61,379 nucleotides of DNA from Saccharibacillus sp. O23 (GTDB lineage: Bacteria; Bacillota; Bacilli; Paenibacillales; Paenibacillaceae), in contig NZ_NJDE01000028.1 in assembly GCF_002205895.1 (NCBI RefSeq), positions 1 through 61,379 of the forward strand. The letters run 5' to 3'. Shown here one piece after another: positions 7,438 to 18,011 of the stretch (positions are counted from its first letter, which is position 1; every line of letters begins with the position of its first letter). Below the pieces are notes generated by a model. The model was not told where the DNA came from, did not search any database, and saw nothing but the letters and a program-made list of their open reading frames with translations. The translations under genes were made by a program, and so were the position numbers.

Positions 7438-8067
7438 ATGAGCAAACTGGTGATTTGCGATCATCCGCTGATCCAGCACAAACTGACTTTTATCCGAGAC
7501 GTGAACACGAACACGAAAGACTTCCGCGAACTGGTCGACGAAGTCGCGACATTGATGGCGTACGAGATTACGCGCGAGATTCCGCTCGAATCCATTCCGG
7601 TCGAAACGCCGGTTACCCAAACCGAAGGCAAAGTCATCTCGGGCCGCATGCTCGGTCTGGTGCCGATCCTGCGCGCGGGTCTCGGCATGCTCGACGGCGT
7701 GTTGAAACTTCTTCCGGCGGCCAAAGTCGGACACGTGGGCTTGTTCCGCGATCCGAACACGCTGCAGCCCGTTGAGTATTACGTCAAGCTGCCGACGGAC
7801 GTGCAAGAGCGCGAGCTGATCGTCATCGACCCGATGCTGGCGACCGGCGGTTCCGCGATCGCGGCGATCGACGTGCTGAAGAAACGCGGATGCACGCAGA
7901 TCAAGATGATGAATCTGATCGCGGCGCCGGAAGGCGTCAAAGCGGTTCAAGACGCCCATCCGGACGTGGATATCTACGTAGCGGCGCTCGACGAAAGACT
8001 CGACGATCACGGTTATATCGTACCGGGCCTCGGCGATGCGGGAGACCGCTTGTACGGCACGAAGTAA
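7438..8067 (+). CDS. upp: Uracil phosphoribosyltransferase
   Basis: Upp salvages uracil by joining it to PRPP to give UMP in the cytoplasm. The 209-residue length is standard. The PRPP-binding loop [10 protein letters not shown] starts at Asp131. Other family segments are [16 protein letters not shown] (near 75-90), [15 protein letters not shown], and the C-terminal [17 protein letters not shown] that forms the uracil pocket. The ATG at 7438 follows CGGAGGG. In B. subtilis upp directly follows glyA; here the ABC operon intervenes. It has its own promoter and a hairpin leader. Confidence 0.98.
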   Translation: MSKLVICDHPLIQHKLTFIRDVNTNTKDFRELVDEVATLMAYEITREIPLESIPVETPVTQTEGKVISGRMLGLVPILRAGLGMLDGVLKLLPAAKVGHVGLFRDPNTLQPVEYYVKLPTDVQERELIVIDPMLATGGSAIAAIDVLKKRGCTQIKMMNLIAAPEGVKAVQDAHPDVDIYVAALDERLDDHGYIVPGLGDAGDRLYGTK

Positions 8068-8137
8068 TCCGGGCGGCGATGCCGCTGGGCGGGTTTGGCT
8101 AGGCAGGTTAAAAAAGCGCTTTAATTAATGAAGAGAT

Positions 8138-8143
8138 TATAAT
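8138..8143 (+). promoter_or_regulatory. -10 element upstream of mnaA
   Basis: A perfect TATAAT; the -35 region 17 bases upstream is poor. It would give a leader starting near 8150. Confidence 0.5.
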
Positions 8144-8160
8144 GAAGGAATTATATCGAA

Positions 8161-8197
8161 GGCATTCGGAGCGCCGCTTGCGCGGCGGCCGGATGCC
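8161..8197 (+). promoter_or_regulatory. Strong 5'-proximal hairpin in the mnaA leader
   Basis: GGCATTCGG (8161-8169) pairs with CCGGATGCC (8189-8197) with one G-T pair. Inside it CGCCGC pairs with GCGGCG around a TTGC loop. No T run follows. Its placement close to the transcript start mirrors the upp leader hairpin. Confidence 0.6.
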
Positions 8198-8221
8198 GAC
8201 GGAAAGGTGAGACGACAACGA

Positions 8222-9394
8222 ATGAACAAGATCAAAGTCATGACGATCTTCGGCGTACGGCCGGAAGCGATCAAGATGGCTCCGCTGATTCTCGAATTGG
8301 AGAAGCACCCGGAGCAGATCGAATCGATCGTCTGCGTAACGGCCCAGCATCGCCAGATGCTCGACCAAGTATTGGACGTATTCAAGATCAAGCCGGATTA
8401 CGATCTGGACGTGATGAAAGACCGGCAGACGCTGAACGAGATTTCGATCCGCGTGCTTCAAGGACTGGAGCCGGTACTGCGCGAAGCGCAGCCGGACATC
8501 GTGCTGGTGCACGGCGACACGCTGACGACTTTCTTGGCCAGCTACGCGTCTTTCCTTCAGCAGATCAAAGTCGGCCATGTCGAAGCCGGACTTCGCACTT
8601 GGAACAAGCAGTCGCCTTATCCGGAGGAAATGAACCGTCAATTGACGGGCGTGATCGCCGATCTCCATTTCGCTCCGACCTCTTGGTCGGCAGGCAACCT
8701 TGCCAAGGAGAATAAGTCGAAGTCAAGCGTTTTTGTCACAGGCAACACCGTTACGGATGTGTTTCAATATACCGTGCAGCCCGATTACAGCCATCCGGTG
8801 CTGGATTGGGCCAAGGGAAAAAGGCTGATTCTGATGACGGCGCATCGCCGCGAATCGCAGGGCGAACCTCACCGCAACATCTTCCGCGCGGTGAAACGGA
8901 TCGCCGACGAATTCGAAGACGTGGCGATCGTATATCCCGTTCACCCGAGCCCCGCAGTCAAAGAGCCGGCTCACGAAATCCTCGGCGGTCATCCGCGCAT
9001 CTCGCTGATCGATCCGCTCGACGTCGTGGACCTGCATAATTTTTATCCGCATACTCACCTGATTCTGACCGACTCCGGCGGCCTGCAGGAAGAGGCTCCG
9101 TCGTTCGGCGTGCCTGTTCTGGTCCTGCGCGACACGACGGAACGGCCGGAAGGCATCGAAGCCGGAACGCTCGAGCTGGTGGGAACGGAAGAAGAGAAGG
9201 TGTATGCACGGACTCAAGCGCTGCTGAGCGATGCGACTTTGTACGAATCCATGAGCCGGGCCGCCAACCCGTACGGAGACGGCAAAGCGTCGCAACGGAT
9301 TGTCAATGCGATTCTTCATAGTTTCGGCTTCCAAACGGAACGTCCCGAAGAATTTCACACAATAGACACAATTGATCCTGAAGTTGCATTGTGA
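8222..9394 (+). CDS. mnaA: UDP-N-acetylglucosamine 2-epimerase (non-hydrolysing)
   Basis: The enzyme interconverts UDP-GlcNAc and UDP-ManNAc in the cytoplasm. UDP-ManNAc feeds teichoic acid linkage units and ManNAc-containing wall polymers, the kind that SLH proteins bind. The 390-residue protein has the family landmarks FGVRPEAIKMAPLI at residues 10-23, HGDTLTTF, GHVEAGLRT, the AHRRES catalytic region around His208, and DSGGLQEEAPSFGVPVLVLR for UDP binding. I chose the ATG at 8222, 12 bases after GGAAAGGTG; an in-frame GTG at 8207 overlaps that site. The position between upp and the atp operon is also known in Listeria. ManNAc made here could serve the csaB/tagA/tagO pathway encoded 16 kb downstream. 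Confidence 0.96.
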   Translation: MNKIKVMTIFGVRPEAIKMAPLILELEKHPEQIESIVCVTAQHRQMLDQVLDVFKIKPDYDLDVMKDRQTLNEISIRVLQGLEPVLREAQPDIVLVHGDTLTTFLASYASFLQQIKVGHVEAGLRTWNKQSPYPEEMNRQLTGVIADLHFAPTSWSAGNLAKENKSKSSVFVTGNTVTDVFQYTVQPDYSHPVLDWAKGKRLILMTAHRRESQGEPHRNIFRAVKRIADEFEDVAIVYPVHPSPAVKEPAHEILGGHPRISLIDPLDVVDLHNFYPHTHLILTDSGGLQEEAPSFGVPVLVLRDTTERPEGIEAGTLELVGTEEEKVYARTQALLSDATLYESMSRAANPYGDGKASQRIVNAILHSFGFQTERPEEFHTIDTIDPEVAL

Positions 9395-9593
9395 TTAACC
9401 AGGTAAACAGTATACAGTATAGCTGTACGGTTGATACGCTTTCACGAAATTCGCCCGGCGAGTGTCAAACAATCGTCACAACCTTTCCGTAACGGTAAGC
9501 AATTTGTTCCGTAACTACAGGCAACGTCATTTTTCGAAGCGCCGAAGCCTTGCGCGACGCGGCATGAGCGAGAAAAAGGAAAAGTTCGGCGAA

Positions 9594-9623
9594 TTGACAA
9601 TAACTCTTACTGTTCAGTAAAAT
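9594..9623 (+). promoter_or_regulatory. Sigma-A promoter of the ATP synthase operon
   Basis: TTGACA (9594-9599), an 18-base spacer, and TAAAAT (9618-9623), 27 bases before the first gene. The -35 hexamer is perfect. Confidence 0.8.
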
Positions 9624-9650
9624 GAATGGGGATTATGAGGTTGACAGGCA

Positions 9651-9893
9651 ATGGATAAGCGCGATAAACCGGTTCGTAACAAAGGCCCGTGGAAGGCTGT
9701 CGGGCTTGTCGGCGCGATTGGGATCGACCTGGCGATTTTTACCTTGGTCGGGTTTCTCTTCGGGCGTTGGATGGACGACAGAATGGGCGGTTCCGGCCTA
9801 TGGATCGGAATCGGCGTGCTGATCGGCCTTGTCCTCGGAGCGTTCGGCATTTATGCCCTCGTTCGCAAAGTCTTGGAGGGAAGCGATGAGTGA
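9651..9893 (+). CDS. atpZ: AtpZ/AtpI-family small membrane protein
   Basis: An 80-residue protein with two predicted membrane helices (about residues 18-38 and 48-72) and glycine-rich helix packing (GLVGAIGIDLAIF and IGIGVLIGLVLGAFGIY). This matches the AtpZ family found as the first gene of many ATP synthase operons; homologues have been linked to Mg2+/Ca2+ transport or assembly of the Fo rotor. The ATG at 9651 follows a modest GAGG. The end of the gene overlaps the start of atpI by 8 bases, so the two are translationally coupled. Confidence 0.85.
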   Translation: MDKRDKPVRNKGPWKAVGLVGAIGIDLAIFTLVGFLFGRWMDDRMGGSGLWIGIGVLIGLVLGAFGIYALVRKVLEGSDE

Positions 9894-10335
9894 ATTACCG
9901 AAGTATATGCGTTGGCTGACGCGCGTGACGTACACGGTGCTCGCGATCGGCGCCGTATGGATGCTGATTGCGCCTCACCATCACCCGGTGCTTCTCGGAA
10001 TCATTTTCGGGATCAGCATCAGTTGTATGAGCGCGTATTATCTGGGATACAGAGTCAGGAAAATCACCGATGCCGCGGCGGAGGGACGCAAGTTTCGCGG
10101 CGGTCTCGGCTTTTCCTGGCGCGCAATCGCGGCGATCGGGGCCTTGGTGGTCGCCATCGAGTTTCCTCACGAGGTGAACTTGCAGGCGCTGCTGGGAAGT
10201 CTCGTCGTCGCCCCGTTCATCCTGCTGATTTTCGGGATCGTCTTCAACCTGAAAGGCAGCAGGGAAGAAACCGCCCGCTTCGAAGCGAAGCGGCAGGAGA
10301 GATTAGCTGAAGAAAGGGGTGAAAAAGATGCATGA
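9886..10335 (+). CDS. atpI: ATP synthase subunit I
   Basis: A 149-residue membrane protein with about four hydrophobic segments (residues 13-29, 35-52, 74-92 and 98-118) and a charged C-terminal tail. This is the shape of AtpI, an accessory factor that helps assemble the c-ring. The start is the ATG at 9886, 5 bases after GGAGG inside the end of atpZ. The TGA at 10333 overlaps the start of atpB. AtpI sequences diverge widely, so the call rests on topology and the position directly before atpB. Confidence 0.85.
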   Translation: MSELPKYMRWLTRVTYTVLAIGAVWMLIAPHHHPVLLGIIFGISISCMSAYYLGYRVRKITDAAAEGRKFRGGLGFSWRAIAAIGALVVAIEFPHEVNLQALLGSLVVAPFILLIFGIVFNLKGSREETARFEAKRQERLAEERGEKDA

Positions 10336-11143
10336 AGCTCCGATAATTCATCTCGGAGGCATTCCGTTTGACCTCTCGATCATTACGATGCTGATCGTAA
10401 GCTGCTTGGTCGTATTCCTGATCGCCAAGCTGGCTACGCGCAACCTCTCGGTCGAGAACCCGGGCAAATTGCAGAATTTCATGGAGTGGGTCATCGAGTT
10501 CGTTCAGAACCAGATCGCCGGCACCATGGATCTCAAGAAAGGCAGACCGTTCATCACGCTCGGCGTGACGCTGATCATGTTCATTTTCGTCAGCAACATG
10601 TTGGGGCTTCCGTTCGGTATCGTGTTTGAGTACGACAGCGTAGAGAAGGCAACCATCTTCGGTCATCAGATCGTTCCGGTCGTCGATACGCTCAACTCGG
10701 CTATCGCAGCCGGCGAAGCTCATCCGCATGCCGAAGTCGCTTTCTGGAAATCCCCTACGGCCGACGTTTCCGTTACGATGACGCTGGCGGCAATCATCTT
10801 CGTCATGGTTCATTACTTGGGCATGGCCAAGAACACCAAATCTTACTTCAAACACTATCTCGAACCGTATCCCGTTTTCCTGCCGATCAACTTGATCGAA
10901 CAATTCGCAAGTTTGCTCACGCACGGGATGCGTCTATACGGCAACATTTTTGCCGGCGAGGTATTGATCAGCGTGATCCTGAAACTTGCGGCAGCCGGCG
11001 CGGTCGGTTGGATCGCTTCGATTCCGCTGATGATGGTATGGCAAGGATTCAGTATATTCGTAGGCGCGATTCAGGCCTTCGTCTTTATGATTCTGGCTAT
11101 GGTTTACATATCCCAGAAGATCGATACGCACGAAGAACACTAG
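10328..11143 (+). CDS. atpB: ATP synthase Fo subunit a
   Basis: Subunit a forms the proton half-channels beside the c-ring. The 271-residue protein has the expected series of membrane helices, and the essential arginine is visible as Arg202 in LTHGMRLYGNIFAGE. The final helix region carries QAFVFMILAMVYIS. I chose the ATG at 10328, 8 bases after AAAGGGGT; an in-frame GTG at 10319 is too close to that site. It overlaps atpI by 8 bases. Confidence 0.97.
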   Translation: MHEAPIIHLGGIPFDLSIITMLIVSCLVVFLIAKLATRNLSVENPGKLQNFMEWVIEFVQNQIAGTMDLKKGRPFITLGVTLIMFIFVSNMLGLPFGIVFEYDSVEKATIFGHQIVPVVDTLNSAIAAGEAHPHAEVAFWKSPTADVSVTMTLAAIIFVMVHYLGMAKNTKSYFKHYLEPYPVFLPINLIEQFASLLTHGMRLYGNIFAGEVLISVILKLAAAGAVGWIASIPLMMVWQGFSIFVGAIQAFVFMILAMVYISQKIDTHEEH

Positions 11144-11219
11144 CCGTCGTCTAGTCAAGATCTACTGCAAGCGAGTCATGAGCCGGCAAGCTCCGCGAGG
11201 AACTTCGGGCTGACTATAA

Positions 11220-11480
<261 letters not shown>

Positions 11481-11573
11481 TTTTTTACGGAAACATACGA
11501 TGGCGGGGATGGCAGCAGCCTCCGCGCCTTCTTTTTGAACTGAGATTGACCAGCCTGGAAAGGAGTGACCCAC

Positions 11574-12059
11574 GTGCATTTTGTATGGACTTCTACAGTC
11601 GTTACGCTGCTCGCATTCGTTATTTTGTACTGGCTGCTCAGCCGCTACGCCATCGGGCCTCTGATGTCCGTTATGGAGAAGCGCCGCGAGCTGGTGCTTA
11701 GTCAGTTGAACGAAGCATCGACGACGCGCGAAGAAGCGGCCGCTTATGTGGAACAGCAGAAAGAAGCGCTCCAGCAGGCGCGCAAAGAAGCTTACGATAT
11801 CATTGAACAATCCAGACAGACGAGCGGCAAGCAGGCCGATCAATTGATCGCGCAAGCCAAAGAAGAGTCTGTTCGCCTGAAGGACGAAGCGCTCCGCGAC
11901 ATCGAGAGCGAAAAGAACAAGGCGATGGCCGCCCTGCGCGGCGAAGTCGGACGCGTCTCCGTCCAGATCGCTTCCAAGCTGATCGAGAAGGAGATCGACG
12001 AGAAATCGAACGAAGGCCTGGTTGATCAGTACCTGAAAGACGTAGGAACGAAATCATGA
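11574..12059 (+). CDS. atpF: ATP synthase Fo subunit b
   Basis: A 161-residue peripheral-stalk protein: one N-terminal membrane helix (residues about 5-24) followed by a long charged coiled coil rich in Glu, Arg and Ala that reaches F1. The motif GPLMSVMEKRRELV follows the membrane segment, as in the family. I chose the GTG at 11574, 8 bases after AAGGAG; an in-frame GTG at 11565 overlaps that site. The TGA overlaps the atpH start (ATGA), coupling the two stalk subunits. Confidence 0.95.
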   Translation: MHFVWTSTVVTLLAFVILYWLLSRYAIGPLMSVMEKRRELVLSQLNEASTTREEAAAYVEQQKEALQQARKEAYDIIEQSRQTSGKQADQLIAQAKEESVRLKDEALRDIESEKNKAMAALRGEVGRVSVQIASKLIEKEIDEKSNEGLVDQYLKDVGTKS

Positions 12060-12601
12060 GCCGCGACACTCTGGCCGCGAAACGTTATGCGCGCGCGCTG
12101 TTCGAAGTGACTTTCGCCCAAGGCAAAGTCACGGAGACGCAGGCCGAGCTGCGCGCCATTACGGAAGCTTTCGCGTCCGATCCGGCTCTGGGTAAGTTCG
12201 TATCTTCGCCCGGTGTATCCGCGGAAGACAAGAAGAAAGTGCTGAACAGCGCTTTTGAAGGCCGCGTATCCGTGCCGGTTGCCCGTACGATCGAATTGTT
12301 GGTCGAACGCGGCCGGACACAGCTGTTCGGCGAACTGCGCGAGAGTTACGAGCATATTTCCAACGAGGCGCTCGGCTTGGCCGACGCCACCGTCTATAGC
12401 GCCTTCCCTCTCACCGAAGAAGAGAAGACGGCAGCCGCGGAACGTTTCGGCGTTCTGACCGGCAAGAAAATCACGGTTCATAACGTCGTGGACAAAAGCG
12501 TGCTGGGCGGCGCCAAAGTCGTCATCGGCAATACGCTCTACGACGGAAGCCTAGCGGGCAAGTTGGCCCGTCTCGAAAAGTCTTTTGAACGGCAAGCATA
12601 G
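12056..12601 (+). CDS. atpH: ATP synthase F1 subunit delta
   Basis: Subunit delta links the b-subunit stalk to the top of the alpha/beta hexamer. The 181-residue length is typical. Family segments include the N-terminal AKRYARALFEVTFAQGK (helical domain) and the C-terminal KSVLGGAKVVIGNTLYDGSLAGKL pattern. The ATG at 12056 overlaps the atpF stop. Eighteen bases separate it from atpA. Confidence 0.96.
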   Translation: MSRDTLAAKRYARALFEVTFAQGKVTETQAELRAITEAFASDPALGKFVSSPGVSAEDKKKVLNSAFEGRVSVPVARTIELLVERGRTQLFGELRESYEHISNEALGLADATVYSAFPLTEEEKTAAAERFGVLTGKKITVHNVVDKSVLGGAKVVIGNTLYDGSLAGKLARLEKSFERQA

Positions 12602-12604
12602 TGA

Positions 12605-14134
<1,530 letters not shown>

Positions 14135-14180
14135 ACCGGCGCGATCTTTCAGTCGAAGCCCGGCGGGCTTCGAACGGGTG

Positions 14181-14217
14181 AAGCCGCGTCCTTTTCCGAT
14201 CCGGAAAAGAGCGGCTT
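14181..14217 (+). other. Long hairpin shortly after atpA
   Basis: AAGCCGC (14181-14187) pairs with GCGGCTT (14211-14217) and, inside, CTTTTCCG pairs with CGGAAAAG. The stem is terminator-like but is followed by TGCGCG rather than a T run, so read-through into atpG is expected. It could protect the 3' end of an upstream mRNA segment. Confidence 0.55.
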
Positions 14218-14259
14218 TGCGCGTACGAGTCCGGCAGCTTCATTCGATAAATTTACGAC

Positions 14260-14450
14260 CTTACGAAGTGATTTTGCATCCGCAAAATCTGAAGCATAAC
14301 CTTACGAAGTGACTTTGCTTCGCAAAGTCTAAAGCATAACCTTACGAAGTGACTTTGCTTCGCAAAGTCTAAAGCATAACCTTACGAAGTGACTTTGCTT
14401 CGCAAAGTCTAAAGCATAACCTTACGAAGTGACTTTGCTTCGCAAAGTCT
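14260..14450 (+). repeat. Tandem array of five hairpin-forming repeats in the atpA-atpG gap
   Basis: Units lie at 14260-14300 (41 bp, divergent), 14301-14340, 14341-14380, 14381-14420 (identical 40-mers) and 14421-14450 (truncated). Each begins CTTACGAAGTGA and holds a perfect stem: GACTTTGC with GCAAAGTC around TTC. Unit 1 instead has GATTTTGC with GCAAAATC around ATCC, so the C-G pair is replaced by T-A on both arms. The last stem ends one base before the GGAGG ribosome site of atpG. The array is transcribed with the atp operon. Confidence 0.92.
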
Positions 14451-14463
14451 GGAGGTGAAACCA

Positions 14464-15327
14464 TTGGCTAAAGGAATACGCGAGATCAAACGGCAGATCA
14501 AGAGTACGCAGAATACCCGTCAGATCACCAAAGCGATGGAGATGGTCGCGGCTTCCAAGCTGCGCCGCGCGCAGGAGAAAGCCGAAGCGGCCCGTCCGTA
14601 TTCGGACAAGCTGCGCGAAGTGGTTGCCAGTATTGCGTCCAGCAGTACCGGAATCCGCCATCCGATGCTGGAGAAACGTCCGGCTCGCAAAACCGCTTAT
14701 CTGGTCATCACGTCGGACCGCGGTCTGGCCGGCGGGTATAATGCCAACATTCTGCGTCGGGTTTCCAACGAACTGCGCGACCGTCATACGTCTCCGGACG
14801 AATACGTGTTGTACGTGATCGGCCGCAAAGGACGCGACTATTTCCGCAGACGGGGTATCCCGGTCGCCGAGACGGTGACGGATCTGTCGGACTCGCCTTC
14901 TTTCGCGGACATCAAAGCCGTGGCTGCCCGTGCCGTGCAGGATTACGAACTCGGCCACAGCGACGCGCTATACTTATGTTATAACCAGTTCATCAACGCG
15001 CTTACTCAGATTCCTCAGGTGGAAGCTCTGCTTCCGATGGAGCCGGTATCGTTCGACGGCGCGCTGCAATCTTACGAATTCGAGCCGTCGGCGGAGACCG
15101 TACTGGGCGAACTGCTGCCGCGTTACGCGGAGACGTTGATCTACAAAGCCGTGCTCGAAGGCAAAGCCAGCGAACTCGGCGCCAAGATGACCGCGATGGG
15201 CGCGGCGACGAAGAACGCGTCCAAGCTCATCAACGAATATACCTTAACGTACAACCGGGCTCGCCAAGCGGCCATCACGCAGGAAATTACCGAAATCGTG
15301 GCCGGCGCGAGCGCCGCACAAAGCTGA
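14464..15327 (+). CDS. atpG: ATP synthase F1 subunit gamma
   Basis: The central rotor shaft of F1, 287 residues. The N-terminal coiled coil starts AKGIREIKRQIKSTQNTRQITKAMEMVA-like, the family hallmark, and the C-terminal helix ends in ASKLINEYTLTYNRARQAAITQEI. I chose the TTG at 14464, 8 bases after GGAGG; an in-frame GTG at 14455 lies inside that site. The ribosome site directly follows the last hairpin of the repeat array, so initiation could be influenced by that structure. Confidence 0.97.
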   Translation: MAKGIREIKRQIKSTQNTRQITKAMEMVAASKLRRAQEKAEAARPYSDKLREVVASIASSSTGIRHPMLEKRPARKTAYLVITSDRGLAGGYNANILRRVSNELRDRHTSPDEYVLYVIGRKGRDYFRRRGIPVAETVTDLSDSPSFADIKAVAARAVQDYELGHSDALYLCYNQFINALTQIPQVEALLPMEPVSFDGALQSYEFEPSAETVLGELLPRYAETLIYKAVLEGKASELGAKMTAMGAATKNASKLINEYTLTYNRARQAAITQEITEIVAGASAAQS

Positions 15328-15336
15328 AGCTTGTAG

Positions 15337-16752
<1,416 letters not shown>

Positions 16753-16783
16753 GCCGTCCGGCTTAGGGTGAGGAGGGATAGAA

Positions 16784-17209
16784 GTGAGCACCTTTTTGCT
16801 GGAAATCGTTACTCCGGAGCGGCTCGTCTACTCCGGCGAAGTCACGAATATCATCGCCAAAAGCATTGAAGGCGACATGGGCGTTCTGGCAGGCCACATC
16901 GCGACGGTCGCTCCGCTTCAGATCGGCGCGCTGACCGTCAAACATGCGGACGGCAAACGGTCGCATATCGCCGTGCACGGCGGCTTCCTCGAAGTCCGTC
17001 GCGAGAAAGTGGTCGTCTTGGCCGAAAGCGCCGAGCTGCCGGAAGCGATCGACGTCGAACGCGCCCGCGCGGCGCGCGAGAGAGCGCAGCTGCGCCTCGA
17101 AAGCGGCAAGATGCATCAAGACGAAGTCGACCATCGCCGGGCCGAGCTTGCGCTGAAACGCGCGATGACTCGGATCGACGTAACGACTACGGATAACGTA
17201 AGCAAATGA
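16784..17209 (+). CDS. atpC: ATP synthase F1 subunit epsilon
   Basis: A 141-residue subunit with an N-terminal beta sandwich (TFLLEIVTPERLVYSGEV, GDMGVLAGHIATVAPLQIG) and a C-terminal two-helix domain rich in Arg and Ala (RARAARERAQLRLE) that can inhibit the rotor. The GTG at 16784 follows GAGGAGGGA. It is the last gene of the operon, and a strong terminator begins 5 bases after the stop. Confidence 0.97.
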   Translation: MSTFLLEIVTPERLVYSGEVTNIIAKSIEGDMGVLAGHIATVAPLQIGALTVKHADGKRSHIAVHGGFLEVRREKVVVLAESAELPEAIDVERARAARERAQLRLESGKMHQDEVDHRRAELALKRAMTRIDVTTTDNVSK

Positions 17210-17214
17210 TCGCA

Positions 17215-17243
17215 GGCCGGTCTCTTCGGAGACCGGCCTTTTT
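17215..17243 (+). terminator. Intrinsic terminator of the ATP synthase operon
   Basis: GGCCGGTCTC pairs perfectly with GAGACCGGCC around a TTCG loop, followed by five T. Confidence 0.95.
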
Positions 17244-17605
17244 CTGCGGATGCCGAGCAGGCCGAAAAGACTTATTTCCCCGGAAATATAGGTACATAAG
17301 CAGGCAGCCAAGAAGTCGAAAAGAACGAAAAAATCCAAAAGCATTAACAAACGCCGAACTTCTGCCGATATAGCGAAAGGGCTTGCCGCATCAAGGTTTT
17401 TGCGAAAAAACGCTTACAAAATCGAAGCGAAAAGAAACCTTTCCGCTTTGAAAGCCGTAGAGTAAAGCCGGAGGCGACTTTTTGTAAAAATTGTTTGAAA
17501 TGTGCTGGATTCTTCGGTCGCTTCCCAGTATTATAAAGAAGTCCGTTAAAATATCCGATAGGCGGACTTACAGTCCGACCGGACGAACGAAGGAGGCTTA
17601 AAGCG
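17244..17605. other. Non-coding gap before ywzB
   Basis: No gene, and no strong structure beyond a possible -10 element TATTAT at 17529-17534 with a weak TGGATT 17 bases upstream, which could drive ywzB. A 12-of-14 match to the CcpA cre consensus at 17405-17418 may be chance. Confidence 0.4.
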
Positions 17606-17860
17606 GTGGGTCAAAGCGCCTTGGCATCTTTCTCGCAAACGGGAGTTTACGGGTTTCTATCCATGCTGATTTCGCTGGGCTGCATTTTTTTGGCTTGGTG
17701 GGCGCTGCAGAATCTGAAGCTCGATCTGATCATTCGCCATCCGCAGAGTCCGCAGGGGAAAATGCTGCATGTTCTGCTCGCGATTGTGCTCGGGCACTTC
17801 GTTGCGAACTTCGTTTTGGATTACATCGGATGGTCGCAATTGCTCAAAATGGGCTTCTGA
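17606..17860 (+). CDS. ywzB: DUF1146 family small membrane protein
   Basis: An 84-residue protein with two membrane helices (about residues 13-35 and 55-75). It matches the DUF1146/YwzB family, found just downstream of the ATP synthase operon in many Bacillales; the function is unknown. Conserved features are the ISLGCIFLAWWALQNLKLD segment and the C-terminal FVLDYIGWSQ. The GTG at 17606 follows AAGGAGG. It lies 151 bases upstream of murA, and the ywmB gene found there in B. subtilis is missing. Confidence 0.85.
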   Translation: MGQSALASFSQTGVYGFLSMLISLGCIFLAWWALQNLKLDLIIRHPQSPQGKMLHVLLAIVLGHFVANFVLDYIGWSQLLKMGF

Positions 17861-18011
17861 AAAGTCGGAATTGTTTTAAGTCGTAACGCTTGGGTTAATC
17901 AGTCATTAGGCTTGTTGAGTTCTTTTCTTTCAAAAGACGAATCGGCCGTCAGGCCGGCATGTGCACAATACCACAAACAACGTAAAATAAACGCGCGGAG
18001 GGAATACGGAG

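Noticed and set aside
14260..14450. CRISPR array in the atpA-atpG gap
   Set aside because: The units are directly adjacent with no unique spacers, and no cas genes are near.
17405..17418. CcpA cre site upstream of ywzB
   Set aside because: It matches 12 of 14 positions, but lacks the leading TG and has no positional or functional link to carbon control.
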